From Rheinheimera hassiensis (GTDB taxonomy: Bacteria; Pseudomonadota; Gammaproteobacteria; Enterobacterales; Alteromonadaceae): 64,000 bases of DNA. The stretch's first letter is position 1. Each line of letters opens with the position of its first letter. The stretch lies in NCBI RefSeq assembly GCF_022436675.1, contig NZ_JAKUJZ010000005.1, positions 186,001 through 250,000 on the forward strand, given 5' to 3'. Under the pieces are notes generated by a model. The model ran no database searches. It was not told where the DNA came from and was given only the letters and a program-made list of their open reading frames with translations. This document shows, piece by piece, positions 55,954-64,000 of the stretch. A program made the position numbers and the translations under genes.

Positions 55954-57064
55954 TGATTTCACCGGCAACGCCCGGCACAGCCGGCTGGCACAGTTTCATA
56001 TCGACACGCCTTTATTATTGGGCTTACTGGCGCTGATAGGCTTTGGTTTAATGGTGTTATACAGCGCCTCTGGCCAAAGCATTGTGATGATGGAGCGGCA
56101 GATTATACGCCTGGGCATAGCACTGGCCGTGATGGTTGCTTTCGCCCAAATCAAGCCACAAACGTTAAAACGCTGGTCTTTTCCGCTGTTTTTGGTCGGC
56201 GTAGCGTTACTGGTAGCGGTAATGCTGGTAGGCAGTGTTGGTAAGGGCGCGCAGCGCTGGCTGGATCTGGGCTTTATGATGTTTCAGCCTTCAGAGGTGA
56301 TGAAACTTGCTGTGCCTATGGCGGTTGCCTGGTTTATTGCATCGCACAGCTTACCCCCACGGATCTGGCACCTGCTTGGCGGGGCGCTGCTATGTATTGT
56401 TCCTACCTTGCTTATTGCCCAGCAACCGGATTTGGGCACATCCATTCTGATAGCCACGGCCGGTGTTTTTGTGCTGTTTTTATCCGGTATGAGCTGGCGT
56501 CTTATTGCTGTGGTAGCAGGTTTGATTTCGGCATTTTTGCCCATACTGTGGCTGTTTTTAATGCGCGAATATCAGCGCCAGCGTGTACTGACATTCCTAA
56601 ACCCGGAAAGCGACCCGCTGGGCTCCGGTTACCATATTATTCAGTCGAAAATTGCTATCGGCTCCGGCGGCTTTGACGGCAAAGGCTGGCTGCATGGTAC
56701 ACAATCACAACTGGAGTTTTTACCCGAGCGCCATACCGATTTTATTTTTGCTGTTCTCAGTGAAGAGTTTGGCATGCTGGGTGTGTTGATGTTGCTGGCA
56801 ATTTACTTGTTTATTATTGTGCGCTGCATGATTATTTCCAGTAGGGCACAGGATAACTACAGCAAGTTGGTAGCCGGCAGCTTTACGCTGACATTTTTTG
56901 TTTATGTATTTGTTAATATAGGCATGGTATCAGGCCTGTTACCGGTGGTAGGTGTGCCTTTACCCTTAATCAGTTTTGGCGGCACGTCGATGGTGACACT
57001 GATGGCAGCCTTTGGTGTAATAATGTCGGTAGGAACTCATAAACGCATGTTGGCGGCGCCTTAA
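55946..57064 (+). CDS. mrdB: Rod-shape SEDS glycosyltransferase RodA
   Basis: A 372-residue SEDS protein with ten membrane helices that polymerises lipid II for the lateral wall. Conserved phrases are AQRWLDLGFMMFQPSEVMKL, HTDFIFAVLSEEFG (with the catalytic Asp region) and PLPLISFGGTSM. It overlaps mrdA by 8 bp and rlpA by one base, so expression is coupled. Confidence 0.97.
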   Translation: MNDDFTGNARHSRLAQFHIDTPLLLGLLALIGFGLMVLYSASGQSIVMMERQIIRLGIALAVMVAFAQIKPQTLKRWSFPLFLVGVALLVAVMLVGSVGKGAQRWLDLGFMMFQPSEVMKLAVPMAVAWFIASHSLPPRIWHLLGGALLCIVPTLLIAQQPDLGTSILIATAGVFVLFLSGMSWRLIAVVAGLISAFLPILWLFLMREYQRQRVLTFLNPESDPLGSGYHIIQSKIAIGSGGFDGKGWLHGTQSQLEFLPERHTDFIFAVLSEEFGMLGVLMLLAIYLFIIVRCMIISSRAQDNYSKLVAGSFTLTFFVYVFVNIGMVSGLLPVVGVPLPLISFGGTSMVTLMAAFGVIMSVGTHKRMLAAP

Positions 57065-57900
57065 TGAAATATTTAATGTTAACTCTTTCAGTACTGGCTT
57101 TACTCAGCGCCTGTAGCAGTAAACGTAGCAGTACCACAACCACAGCAGAACCCGAGCCGAACGCCGGACGTTATCAGCAAAAAAAAGACAGCATTCCACC
57201 GCGCCTGCCTACCATGCTGGAAATGACGGATCCTGTCCCCCAGGCAGAACCGCTTAGCCGTGGCGGTAACCGGCCCTACAGTTTGTTTGGCCAACATTAT
57301 ACGCCACTGGTGCAAAGTACTGATCACCGTGAAATTGGTATCGCCTCCTGGTATGGCAATAAGTTTCATGGCCATCTGACGTCCAATGGCGAAACTTACA
57401 ATATGTTTGCCATGAGTGCGGCACATAAAACCCTGCCTTTGCCGTCTTATGTTAAAGTAACCAATCTGGACAACAATAAGTCGGCCATAGTACGGGTTAA
57501 CGATCGCGGCCCGTTTCACCGCGACCGGGTTATTGATTTATCCTACTCAGCCGCGCATAAAATAGGCATGCTGCAGCAGGGTACAGCCAGAGTTCAGCTG
57601 GAACTGCTACAATCGCCCGCCATGTATGCGCAGGCTGCAGTCCCGGGAGCTTTGCCATCTCAAACCAGCAGTTGCTTTATTCAGGTGCTGGCCAGTTCAG
57701 ACAGCAACCGCCTTAGCCAGTTGCAGCAAAAACTGCAACGCGAGCAAGCACTGCCCAGTGAAATACAGCCGGGCAGCGGAATTTTTCGCTTATTAGTCGG
57801 TCCTACTGCTAATAAGCAGCAAGCGCAGCAATGGCTGCAACAGTTAAAGTCCGGGTCTTTCCCGGATGCATATTTTTTTGATAGCCGTCAGTGCAGCTGA
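57064..57900 (+). CDS. rlpA: Septal-ring lytic transglycosylase RlpA
   Basis: A 278-residue outer-membrane lipoprotein (lipobox LLSAC, Cys17). The double-psi barrel has IASWYGNKFHGHLTSNGE, MSAAHKTLPLPSYVKVTN and the active-site region VRVNDRGPFHRDRVIDLS; a C-terminal SPOR domain (about 200-278) binds denuded glycans at the septum. It cleaves naked peptidoglycan during division. The start overlaps the rodA stop by one base. Confidence 0.95.
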   Translation: MKYLMLTLSVLALLSACSSKRSSTTTTAEPEPNAGRYQQKKDSIPPRLPTMLEMTDPVPQAEPLSRGGNRPYSLFGQHYTPLVQSTDHREIGIASWYGNKFHGHLTSNGETYNMFAMSAAHKTLPLPSYVKVTNLDNNKSAIVRVNDRGPFHRDRVIDLSYSAAHKIGMLQQGTARVQLELLQSPAMYAQAAVPGALPSQTSSCFIQVLASSDSNRLSQLQQKLQREQALPSEIQPGSGIFRLLVGPTANKQQAQQWLQQLKSGSFPDAYFFDSRQCS

Positions 57901-57939
57901 CATCTGATTAAACATAACGATTAAAAAAGAACAGGTCTC

Positions 57940-59103
57940 ATGAAAAGTTATTGCCATATTTTTGCCGTCGCCGCCGTTTCCCTTGCCAGTGCCAGCTTCA
58001 GCTTGTCTGCTATTGCCCAGACGGTTATTCCGCAGCCACCTGAAGTTGCAGCCAAAGGCCATATTCTGATCGATTTTGATACCGGCAAGGTGTTATCCGA
58101 GCAAAATGCCGACATGTCGCTGGCCCCGGCCAGTTTAACCAAAATGATGACCAGCTATGTTATCGGCACTGAGCTGAAAAATGGCAATATCACCAACGAA
58201 GATATGGTGACCATCAGTGAAAATGCCTGGGCAAAGAACTTCCCCGGTTCATCGTTAATGTTTATTGAGGTGGGCACTCAAGTATCGGTAGCCGACTTAA
58301 ACAAAGGCATTATTATTCAGTCTGGTAACGACGCCTGTGTTGCACTGGCAGAACACATTGCCGGTAGCGAAAGCGCCTTTGTTGACTTAATGAACGCCCA
58401 TGCCCAGCGCCTGGGCATGACCAGCAGCCGCTTTGGCAACAGCCACGGCCTGCCAAGTGCCGAGAACTTTTCAACCCCACGTGACATGGCCAAATTATCG
58501 GCCGCGCTAATCCGTGACGTACCGGATGAATACGCTTTATATTCTGAAAAAGAATTTTCCTACAACAACATCAAACAATACAACCGTAACTCACTGTTGT
58601 GGGATCGCAGCCTGGAAGTAGACGGCATTAAAACCGGCCACACCAGCGAAGCCGGCTTTAGCTTAATTACCTCAGCCACCCGTGACGGCATGCGCTTAGT
58701 GTCTGTTGTTATGGGCACTAACAGCGAACGCGCGCGCCAGAGTGAAAATAAAAAGTTACTCACTTACGGCTTTCGCTTTTTTGAAACCTTCTCGCCTTAT
58801 CAGGCCGGTGAGAAATTTGCTGAACAGCGTATCTGGCAAGGCGAAAAAGAGAATATCCAGTTAGGCATCCTGCAATCGGCCCAGGTTACTATTCCACGTG
58901 GCCAGCGCAAAAACCTGCAGGCCGATTTCACCTTGAATCAGCAGCTGCTTGCCCCCATAACCAAAGGCCAGCAGGTGGGTACTATTTATCTGAAGCTTAA
59001 TGGCGAAGATATAGCAACTTATCCACTGGTGGCGCTGGAAGACGTAGCCGAAGGCGGTTTCTTCAGCCGGATGATTGATTATATTAAAATGCAGTTTAAT
59101 TAA
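57940..59103 (+). CDS. dacA: D-alanyl-D-alanine carboxypeptidase DacA (PBP5)
   Basis: A 387-residue periplasmic carboxypeptidase that trims pentapeptide stems. The signal peptide ends near AIA (residue about 26); motifs are Ser65-x-x-Lys68 (PASLTKMM), SGN in QSGNDACVAL and KTG in IKTGHTSEAG. A C-terminal domain (about 295-375) and an amphipathic anchoring helix (FFSRMIDYIKMQFN) follow. It ends the cell-wall part of the run. Confidence 0.97.
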   Translation: MKSYCHIFAVAAVSLASASFSLSAIAQTVIPQPPEVAAKGHILIDFDTGKVLSEQNADMSLAPASLTKMMTSYVIGTELKNGNITNEDMVTISENAWAKNFPGSSLMFIEVGTQVSVADLNKGIIIQSGNDACVALAEHIAGSESAFVDLMNAHAQRLGMTSSRFGNSHGLPSAENFSTPRDMAKLSAALIRDVPDEYALYSEKEFSYNNIKQYNRNSLLWDRSLEVDGIKTGHTSEAGFSLITSATRDGMRLVSVVMGTNSERARQSENKKLLTYGFRFFETFSPYQAGEKFAEQRIWQGEKENIQLGILQSAQVTIPRGQRKNLQADFTLNQQLLAPITKGQQVGTIYLKLNGEDIATYPLVALEDVAEGGFFSRMIDYIKMQFN

Positions 59104-59128
59104 TTCGCCCAGATTATAGCGTTCTAAG

Positions 59129-59152
59129 TCCCGGCAATAGCCGGGATTTTTT
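59129..59152 (+). terminator. Rho-independent terminator after dacA
   Basis: TCCCGGC (59129-59135) pairs with GCCGGGA (59140-59146) around AATA and is followed by TTTTTT. It separates the dacA transcript from ybeD. Confidence 0.9.
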
Positions 59153-59209
59153 GTTACAATCAGGCCAAAATGGTAAGGCAACGGCAAACGCCGTGATAGT
59201 GAGACAAAA

Positions 59210-59491
59210 ATGGCGCACGAAGTTAAAGACACTAAGTTTGATGAATATCTGGAATTCCCCTGTCAGTTCAGTTTTAAAGTACTGGGGGTGGCCGATGACG
59301 CCCTGGTCGATCAGGTCATGGCCGTCGTGCGCCAGCATACTGATGCCGGTGACTATAGCCCGGCCGTTAAACCCAGCAGCAAAGGCACTTATCATGCAGT
59401 TTCAGTTAGCGTAACAGTTACCAGCAAGCAGCATATTGAACTGCTGTACACCGAGCTTGGCAAAATTGAACTGGTGCGTTACGTACTGTAA
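59210..59491 (+). CDS. ybeD: DUF493 family protein YbeD
   Basis: A 93-residue ACT-like small protein. [20 protein letters not shown] and [18 protein letters not shown] match YbeD, which lies between dacA and lipB in E. coli. The role is unclear (proposed link to lipoate metabolism or regulation). The start at 59210 is preferred over another frame that only shadows it. Confidence 0.94.
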   Translation: MAHEVKDTKFDEYLEFPCQFSFKVLGVADDALVDQVMAVVRQHTDAGDYSPAVKPSSKGTYHAVSVSVTVTSKQHIELLYTELGKIELVRYVL

Positions 59492-59540
59492 GCCAGTACC
59501 TGCAACTCAGCCATTCGTATTGCGCGCATAAGGCGGTATA

Positions 59541-60248
59541 ATGCACAGCGTTTCACATAAGGCCGGACAACAGGTGACAACAGAGCCAACGGTAGCAGAG
59601 CAACTGATCATCAGAGAGCTTGGCGTGCAGGACTACACCACAGTGTGGCAAGCCATGCAGCAATTTACTGATCAGCGTAATAGCGACACCGCCGACGAGC
59701 TATGGCTGCTGGAGCACCAGCCGGTATTTACCCAGGGCCAGGCCGGTAAAGAAGAACACTTGCTGTTCCCCGGTGATATTCCGGTGGTAAAAGTCGACCG
59801 TGGCGGCCAGGTAACTTATCACGGCCCCGGCCAGTTAATGGTGTACGTGTTGCTGGATTTAAAGCGGCGTAATATGGGTGTACGTCAGTTGGTAACTCTG
59901 CTGGAACAGGTGCTTATTCAGTTGCTGTCGGCCTATGGCATTAATGCCTACGCCAAGCCTGATGCGCCCGGCGTGTATGTTGACGGTGGTAAAATTGCCT
60001 CTTTAGGGCTGCGGGTGCGCAAAGGTTGCACCTTTCACGGCCTGGCACTGAATGTAGATATGGATTTAAGCCCGTTTTCACGCATTAACCCCTGTGGTTA
60101 TGCCGGATTACAAATGATCCAAAGTAAAGATTTAGGCGGCCCGCAAAGCATTGCAGAGGCCAAACAACGAATAGTGCAGTGTTTTTCGCAGCAACTGAAT
60201 GTAGCCACACTGCAGCACACTACAGGGTTAGATTGGCAAAATGACTAA
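59541..60248 (+). CDS. lipB: Octanoyl-[acyl-carrier-protein]:protein octanoyltransferase
   Basis: A 235-residue enzyme that moves octanoyl from ACP to lipoyl domains. Motifs: [36 protein letters not shown] (active-site Lys) and [11 protein letters not shown] (active-site Cys). The first 15 or so residues are extra compared with E. coli, so a GTG twelve codons in is also possible. It overlaps lipA by 8 bp. Confidence 0.96.
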   Translation: MHSVSHKAGQQVTTEPTVAEQLIIRELGVQDYTTVWQAMQQFTDQRNSDTADELWLLEHQPVFTQGQAGKEEHLLFPGDIPVVKVDRGGQVTYHGPGQLMVYVLLDLKRRNMGVRQLVTLLEQVLIQLLSAYGINAYAKPDAPGVYVDGGKIASLGLRVRKGCTFHGLALNVDMDLSPFSRINPCGYAGLQMIQSKDLGGPQSIAEAKQRIVQCFSQQLNVATLQHTTGLDWQND

Positions 60249-61206
60249 AACTGCACGTATGGAACCGGGCGTTAAACTGCGCGACGCTGACAAAATGGCC
60301 TTAATTCCTATTAAGGTGCTGCCAACCGAGCCAGAACAAATGCTGCGTAAACCTGAGTGGCTGAAGATCAAACTGCCAAAAAGCTCAGAGCGCATCGATC
60401 AGATCAAAGGCGCCCTGCGCAAGCACGGCCTGCATTCTGTATGTGAAGAAGCCGCCTGCCCTAACCTGACCGAATGCTTTAACCACGGCACTGCTACCTT
60501 TATGATTTTGGGTGCCATCTGCACCCGTCGCTGCCCGTTTTGTGATGTTGCCCACGGCCGGCCGTTGCCACCAAGTGCCGAAGAGCCGGAAAAACTGGCC
60601 TTAACCATCCGCGATATGAATTTAAAATACGTGGTAATAACCTCGGTTGACCGCGATGACTTACGTGACGGCGGCGCTCAGCACTTTGCCGACTGTATCA
60701 GCGAAATACGCAAACACAACCCAACCATTAAAATTGAAGTACTGGTACCTGACTTCCGTGGCCGTATGGATACTGCACTGGATATTTTAACCCAGACACC
60801 ACCAGACGTATTTAACCACAACCTGGAAACGGCCCCAAGGCTATACAAGCTGGCCCGCCCGGGTGCCGATTATAAGTGGTCACTGCAGCTGTTAAAACGC
60901 TTTAAAGCCGCTCACCCTGAAGTGTCGACCAAATCCGGTTTAATGGTCGGCCTGGGTGAAACCACTGAAGAGCTGATCGAAGTATTAAAAGACCTGCGCG
61001 AGCACGATGTCGATATGCTCACCGTAGGCCAGTACCTGCAACCGAGTAAGCACCACTTACCGGTAAAAAGGTACATGCCACCAGCCGAATTTGACGAAAT
61101 TAAACGTATTGCTTATGAACTCGGCTTTAAACACGTCGCCAGCGGCCCGTTTGTGCGGTCAAGTTATCACGCCGATCGCCAGGCAGCCGGTGAAGATATT
61201 AGTTAA
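60241..61206 (+). CDS. lipA: Lipoyl synthase
   Basis: A 321-residue radical-SAM enzyme that inserts two sulfurs into octanoyl-lipoyl domains. The auxiliary cluster cysteines are in [13 protein letters not shown], and the radical-SAM motif is [13 protein letters not shown]. The C-terminal [11 protein letters not shown] includes the conserved RSSY. It is the last gene of the run and is followed by a terminator. Confidence 0.98.
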   Translation: MTKTARMEPGVKLRDADKMALIPIKVLPTEPEQMLRKPEWLKIKLPKSSERIDQIKGALRKHGLHSVCEEAACPNLTECFNHGTATFMILGAICTRRCPFCDVAHGRPLPPSAEEPEKLALTIRDMNLKYVVITSVDRDDLRDGGAQHFADCISEIRKHNPTIKIEVLVPDFRGRMDTALDILTQTPPDVFNHNLETAPRLYKLARPGADYKWSLQLLKRFKAAHPEVSTKSGLMVGLGETTEELIEVLKDLREHDVDMLTVGQYLQPSKHHLPVKRYMPPAEFDEIKRIAYELGFKHVASGPFVRSSYHADRQAAGEDIS

Positions 61207-61229
61207 TAGCGAGCTAATCTAGCTGTTAG

Positions 61230-61257
61230 AAAAATGCGCTCTAGGGCGCATTTTTTT
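61230..61257 (+). terminator. Rho-independent terminator after lipA
   Basis: AAAAATGCGC (61230-61239) pairs with GCGCATTTTT (61246-61255) around TCTAGG, followed by further T. The remaining 210 bp up to the PilZ gene show no gene; TATACT near 61395 could be a -10 element. Confidence 0.9.
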
Positions 61258-61468
61258 ATCGCTGCCTTGCCTGTTACTGATACGGCTATTTATTACACTG
61301 CTGCACAATTTTATATCCACAAGCACCCGCCATAACTTACTCCGCTTTTACCAACAACAACTTGCAGCACTTTCGTTGCTGCGATAGCAGGTTTATACTG
61401 GCCAGCACTGCATGCTGTTGTTTCGGTGAAAAGCCGCTATGCTTCTTTACAACTTTAAGGGGAAAACC

Positions 61469-61825
61469 ATGGAACACAGACGATTTAGCCGGGTAAGCTT
61501 TCAGGGTAAAGCCCATCTGGATATTGGCAGCCATAGCCTGGCCACTGAAGTGCTGGATTTGTCATTGCAGGGCGCCCTGATTAAAAAGCCTGACGATTGG
61601 CCGCCGTCGTTACCTAAACAGATGTTACTGCGTATACAGTTGAACGAGCTGCCGATAGAATTAAGTATGAAAGTTAGCGTGGCGCATACCTCTGATACTG
61701 TGGTGGGTTTACACTGCGAGAAAATTGATATTGAAAGCGTATCGCACCTGCGCCGCTTATTGGAGCTTAATCTGGGTGACGCTGAGCTGCTAAGCCGCGA
61801 GTTGTCGGAGCTAAGCGCCGGCTAA
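61469..61825 (+). CDS. PilZ-domain protein
   Basis: A 118-residue single PilZ domain. The cyclic-di-GMP-binding signature is present: EHRRFSR (RxxxR) at the N-terminus and LDLSLQGALI (D/NxSxxG) about 30 residues on. The ATG at 61469 is chosen because AAGGGG lies at the right distance; a start ten codons earlier would include it. It may read out cyclic-di-GMP from enzymes such as the 1511-residue GGDEF-EAL protein. It is convergent with the next gene, with no gap. Confidence 0.88.
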   Translation: MEHRRFSRVSFQGKAHLDIGSHSLATEVLDLSLQGALIKKPDDWPPSLPKQMLLRIQLNELPIELSMKVSVAHTSDTVVGLHCEKIDIESVSHLRRLLELNLGDAELLSRELSELSAG

Positions 61826-63010
61826 TCAGGGTGCCAGCGCTTGTTGGGCTTCGCTGTAGCCCAGCTCTGAGGCCTGCTGCATATAATGCTGCCAGCGTTG
61901 CCAGTTTTGTTGCTGCCGGGCCAGATAGGCAAAGTAATACTGCACCGGCATCAGCTCTTGCGGTTGTTTTAGGATCTGTTGTGCCAGCTGAAAATACAGC
62001 GGCGGCATCTGCAGCTCAAATGAGCGCATCAGATTACTTTCTGCCACCATCCGATATGCCTGCAAAGGCGTATGTTTGCAGCTCTCTACCGCCGTTAAGG
62101 TGATATCCTCTGCACCAAGCTGCCATTGCTGCAAATAGGCTGAAACGTCTGCATTAGCCGATTCTGTAACAATAATATTAGGGTAAAATTTTCCGCTTCT
62201 ACACAGCTGCTGTGCTGTGGCTTCAGGCAGCTGATATTCGTCGATAAAACCGAGTATATGCATAAATTCATGACGCAACAGCGCCAGACTGGCGTTATCC
62301 GGCAGTTGCAAAATACCGTTGTTATAACTGGCTTTACCCCGCCCGGCCACCACCACTAACTGGCTGAAATCGCCATTAGCGACCAGTTGTTCCAGCGCCT
62401 GATAACGGCATTGCAGCAGGCTGTTGCTGTCTTCTGAGCACTGCAGTGAGGTGCTATTGATGGTATGCAGGGGTAAAAAACATACTGCTAATTGCGACAA
62501 CTGGGCGTCATTTTGCCATTGCTGCAACAGTTGCTGCCAGGTATCCACCCCAGCTTGCTGGCTGGCAACAGGTTGCAAGGTTAGCTGACAGCCTTGTGGG
62601 TGCTGATAACCAGCAGAGCTTGCGTTATTACCCTGCCATAGCCCCAGCTCTGCGCGCTGGGCAGCCGAAACAGCGCTTACTGCCATAGTGTTGCTATCAA
62701 GCTGCTGTTGTAACCACTGTGCAGTGGCCAGCCGCCCCTGCTGGCGCTGTTGTAATTGCAGCGCATGCTGCAAGGCCTGGCTATCACCTAAATGCGCAGC
62801 CTGGCGCATCCAGTGCAGTGCTGCGTCATATTCAGCGCTGGCAAGCCGCTGGCGGGCTAATGTCATAGCTGCGCCAGCGTCTGTCTGTGCCTGCTGCATC
62901 AGCACTGCCTCGCTATCAGGTGTGGGCTGGCAGGCACTGAGTAATATAAATGCAAAAAAGCCAGCAAGCTGGCTTTTAATTCGCGTACTGACAAACCACT
63001 TAAGGTTCAT
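61826..63010 (-). CDS. Lipoprotein with an HExxHxxGxxDEY metallopeptidase-like motif
   Basis: A 394-residue predicted lipoprotein (lipobox LLSAC, Cys27). Helical Sel1/TPR-like segments occur at both ends (about 35-110 and 350-394). Between them, HEFMHILGFIDEY at 247-259 has the HExxH zinc motif with a following Asp-Glu-Tyr, like the HEFGHxxxGLxDEY of M64-type peptidases. Six or more cysteines are scattered in the middle. Activity is inferred, and the family is not firmly recognised. The ATG at 63010 overlaps the nlpI stop, so it is translationally coupled to nlpI. Confidence 0.72.
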   Translation of the reverse strand: MNLKWFVSTRIKSQLAGFFAFILLSACQPTPDSEAVLMQQAQTDAGAAMTLARQRLASAEYDAALHWMRQAAHLGDSQALQHALQLQQRQQGRLATAQWLQQQLDSNTMAVSAVSAAQRAELGLWQGNNASSAGYQHPQGCQLTLQPVASQQAGVDTWQQLLQQWQNDAQLSQLAVCFLPLHTINSTSLQCSEDSNSLLQCRYQALEQLVANGDFSQLVVVAGRGKASYNNGILQLPDNASLALLRHEFMHILGFIDEYQLPEATAQQLCRSGKFYPNIIVTESANADVSAYLQQWQLGAEDITLTAVESCKHTPLQAYRMVAESNLMRSFELQMPPLYFQLAQQILKQPQELMPVQYYFAYLARQQQNWQRWQHYMQQASELGYSEAQQALAP

Positions 63011-63911
63011 CGAAACCTTCAGGGCTGGTGTTTTCACCACGCAACCTTGCCATTTCTAACCGGGCATAACGATGTTCAACAAACTCGAATACATTGGTTG
63101 CCAGTACTTTTTTATAGTACTCCAGCGCCTGCTCGGGTTGTTGCTTGCTTTCATGCCACTTGGCCAGATAGAAATACGCTTCACATAAACGCTCTGCCAG
63201 TAATTGCGGGCCAGATAAATCCTGCATTACCGAGTCCAGTAAAGCGCTTTCTGTCATCTCCCCGGCCAGAAACTGCACAATATTAGTAGACCATTCGGCC
63301 TGATCCAATATCAGTGCACGCTGCTGCAATTGCTGCTGCGCCTGCTCTGCGGACAGTTCGCTTTGCGCCAGGTATAGCCATATTACACGGTATGCATCTG
63401 TCGGTTTTAACGCCAGAAACCGTTCAAAATCGCCTACGGCTAACTCTGTTTTACCGGCATAATACAGTGCAATACCACGGTTTAAATAAGCAAACTCGTG
63501 CTCAGGGGCCAGCTCCAGCGCAGAATCAAAAGCTTCGTATGCCGAGTCAAAATCACCGCTAACGGTATGATGAATGCCAACAAAGTTGTATGCATCTGCC
63601 ATATCGGGTTTTAACCGCAACGCTCTTAAAAAATCCAGCCGGGCCAGCGAGCGCAGGCCAACACTGTCATACATTACACCGCGATCATAATACAGCTGAG
63701 CAGATTGCTCTTCTGATAGCTCGGCGCGGTACAGAATTTCAGTTAAGCGAGCGATAGCCAGTTCAGTACGGTAAGATACCGCCAGAGGCTCTGGCGTTAG
63801 CCAGCCTCCGGTGGTAGCCGACTGAGTAGTTGCACAACCACCCAGTAATGTTACCAGCAGCGCCAGAGGCGCTGCACGGCGTAACAGCCTATCAGGCATT
63901 TTCTTCAACAT
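63000..63911 (-). CDS. nlpI: Lipoprotein NlpI
   Basis: A 303-residue outer-membrane lipoprotein (lipobox LLGGC, Cys26) built of TPR repeats (ADAYNFVGIHHTVSGDFDSA, HEFAYLNRGIALYYAGKTEL). NlpI is an adaptor for peptidoglycan endopeptidases and the Prc protease. Its start lies inside the end of pnp (20-bp overlap), the usual pnp-nlpI order; a second ATG four codons later is possible. The coupled HExxH lipoprotein downstream is unusual. Confidence 0.92.
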   Translation of the reverse strand: MLKKMPDRLLRRAAPLALLVTLLGGCATTQSATTGGWLTPEPLAVSYRTELAIARLTEILYRAELSEEQSAQLYYDRGVMYDSVGLRSLARLDFLRALRLKPDMADAYNFVGIHHTVSGDFDSAYEAFDSALELAPEHEFAYLNRGIALYYAGKTELAVGDFERFLALKPTDAYRVIWLYLAQSELSAEQAQQQLQQRALILDQAEWSTNIVQFLAGEMTESALLDSVMQDLSGPQLLAERLCEAYFYLAKWHESKQQPEQALEYYKKVLATNVFEFVEHRYARLEMARLRGENTSPEGFDEP

Positions 63912-64000
63912 TCGTAGACTCAGTAGAAGGTTTAGCGTTGGCTTCCTTGATACTCAGGCGTACGCGACCTTGCTTGTCAACTTCAAGTACCTTAACCGCC
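63892..64000 (-). CDS. pnp: Polynucleotide phosphorylase, C-terminal end (partial)
   Basis: The last 35 residues of a minus-strand gene cut by the window edge: AVKVLEVDKQGRVRLSIKEA followed by a short acidic tail and TGA (stop at 63892-63894). This is the end of the S1 RNA-binding domain of PNPase, a 3'-5' phosphorolytic exoribonuclease. Its position just before nlpI supports the call. Confidence 0.92.
   Translation of the reverse strand, partial: AVKVLEVDKQGRVRLSIKEANAKPSTESTNVEENA

Overview
The window looks like chromosomal DNA of a marine-type gammaproteobacterium of the Alteromonadales (Rheinheimera/Arsukibacterium/Alishewanella-like). This is an inference from gene content: the miaB-ybeZ-ybeY-corC-lnt and leuS-lptE-holA-nadD-rsfS-rlmH-mrdA-mrdB-rlpA-dacA-ybeD-lipB-lipA clusters, nlpI-pnp, mtnN next to a cbiB-like gene, nhaD, TonB receptors and a PEP-CTERM protein. 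I see no rRNA or tRNA gene, CRISPR array, transposase, integrase or phage gene.

Region 1 (1-4230): a Cpx-like envelope-stress locus. Four half-sites spaced exactly 10 bp apart (GTTAA, GTTAA, GTAAA, GTAAA) precede a surface lipoprotein gene, a CpxR-type regulator and a CpxA-type kinase with a very short periplasmic loop. A receiver-only protein and a small DUF5666-type secreted protein follow.

Region 2 (4248-12007): a probable phytate/organophosphate scavenging locus. A TonB-dependent receptor and a double-propeller phytase lipoprotein read leftward. A degenerate GGDEF membrane protein, an AraC-type regulator and a metallophosphoesterase lipoprotein read rightward. A PhoB-box-like direct repeat lies in the divergent intergenic region.

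Region 3 (12021-28281): mixed genes. These include a cruciform-like element, a Sel1 protein, an AI-2E-type permease, a DUF819 permease, a remnant of an S9 peptidase, a HopJ-family protein, an Ada/AlkA fusion followed by ogt, a small beta-barrel, a pirin, mtnN, cbiB, a 1511-residue propeller-PAS-GGDEF-EAL sensor and an EamA exporter.

Region 4 (28438-33856): the conserved block miaB, phoH-like ybeZ, ybeY, corC and lnt (tRNA modification, RNA maturation, ion efflux, lipoprotein acylation).

Region 5 (33857-47617): about 14 kb of accessory genes sits between lnt and the leuS block, which are close together in E. coli. It holds a GNAT enzyme, an intergenic repeat-like element, a Lon-like protease, a DoxX / ECF sigma / DUF3379 operon, a PEP-CTERM protein, a racemase-DCC-PnuC operon, a ZIP transporter, a monooxygenase, NhaD, and a universal stress protein with a SulP transporter.

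Region 6 (47828-61257): ybeL, then leuS through lipA, a nearly gapless housekeeping block for leucyl-tRNA, LPS export, replication clamp loading, NAD, ribosome silencing and methylation, cell elongation and lipoate.

Region 7 (61469-64000): a PilZ protein, a lipoprotein with an HExxHxxGxxDEY metallopeptidase-like motif, nlpI and the 3' end of pnp, cut by the window edge.

The most interesting items are the phosphate-responsive phytate locus, the tandem Cpx sites, the HExxH lipoprotein beside nlpI, the cruciform at 12021-12099 and the repeat-like element at 34511-34716.
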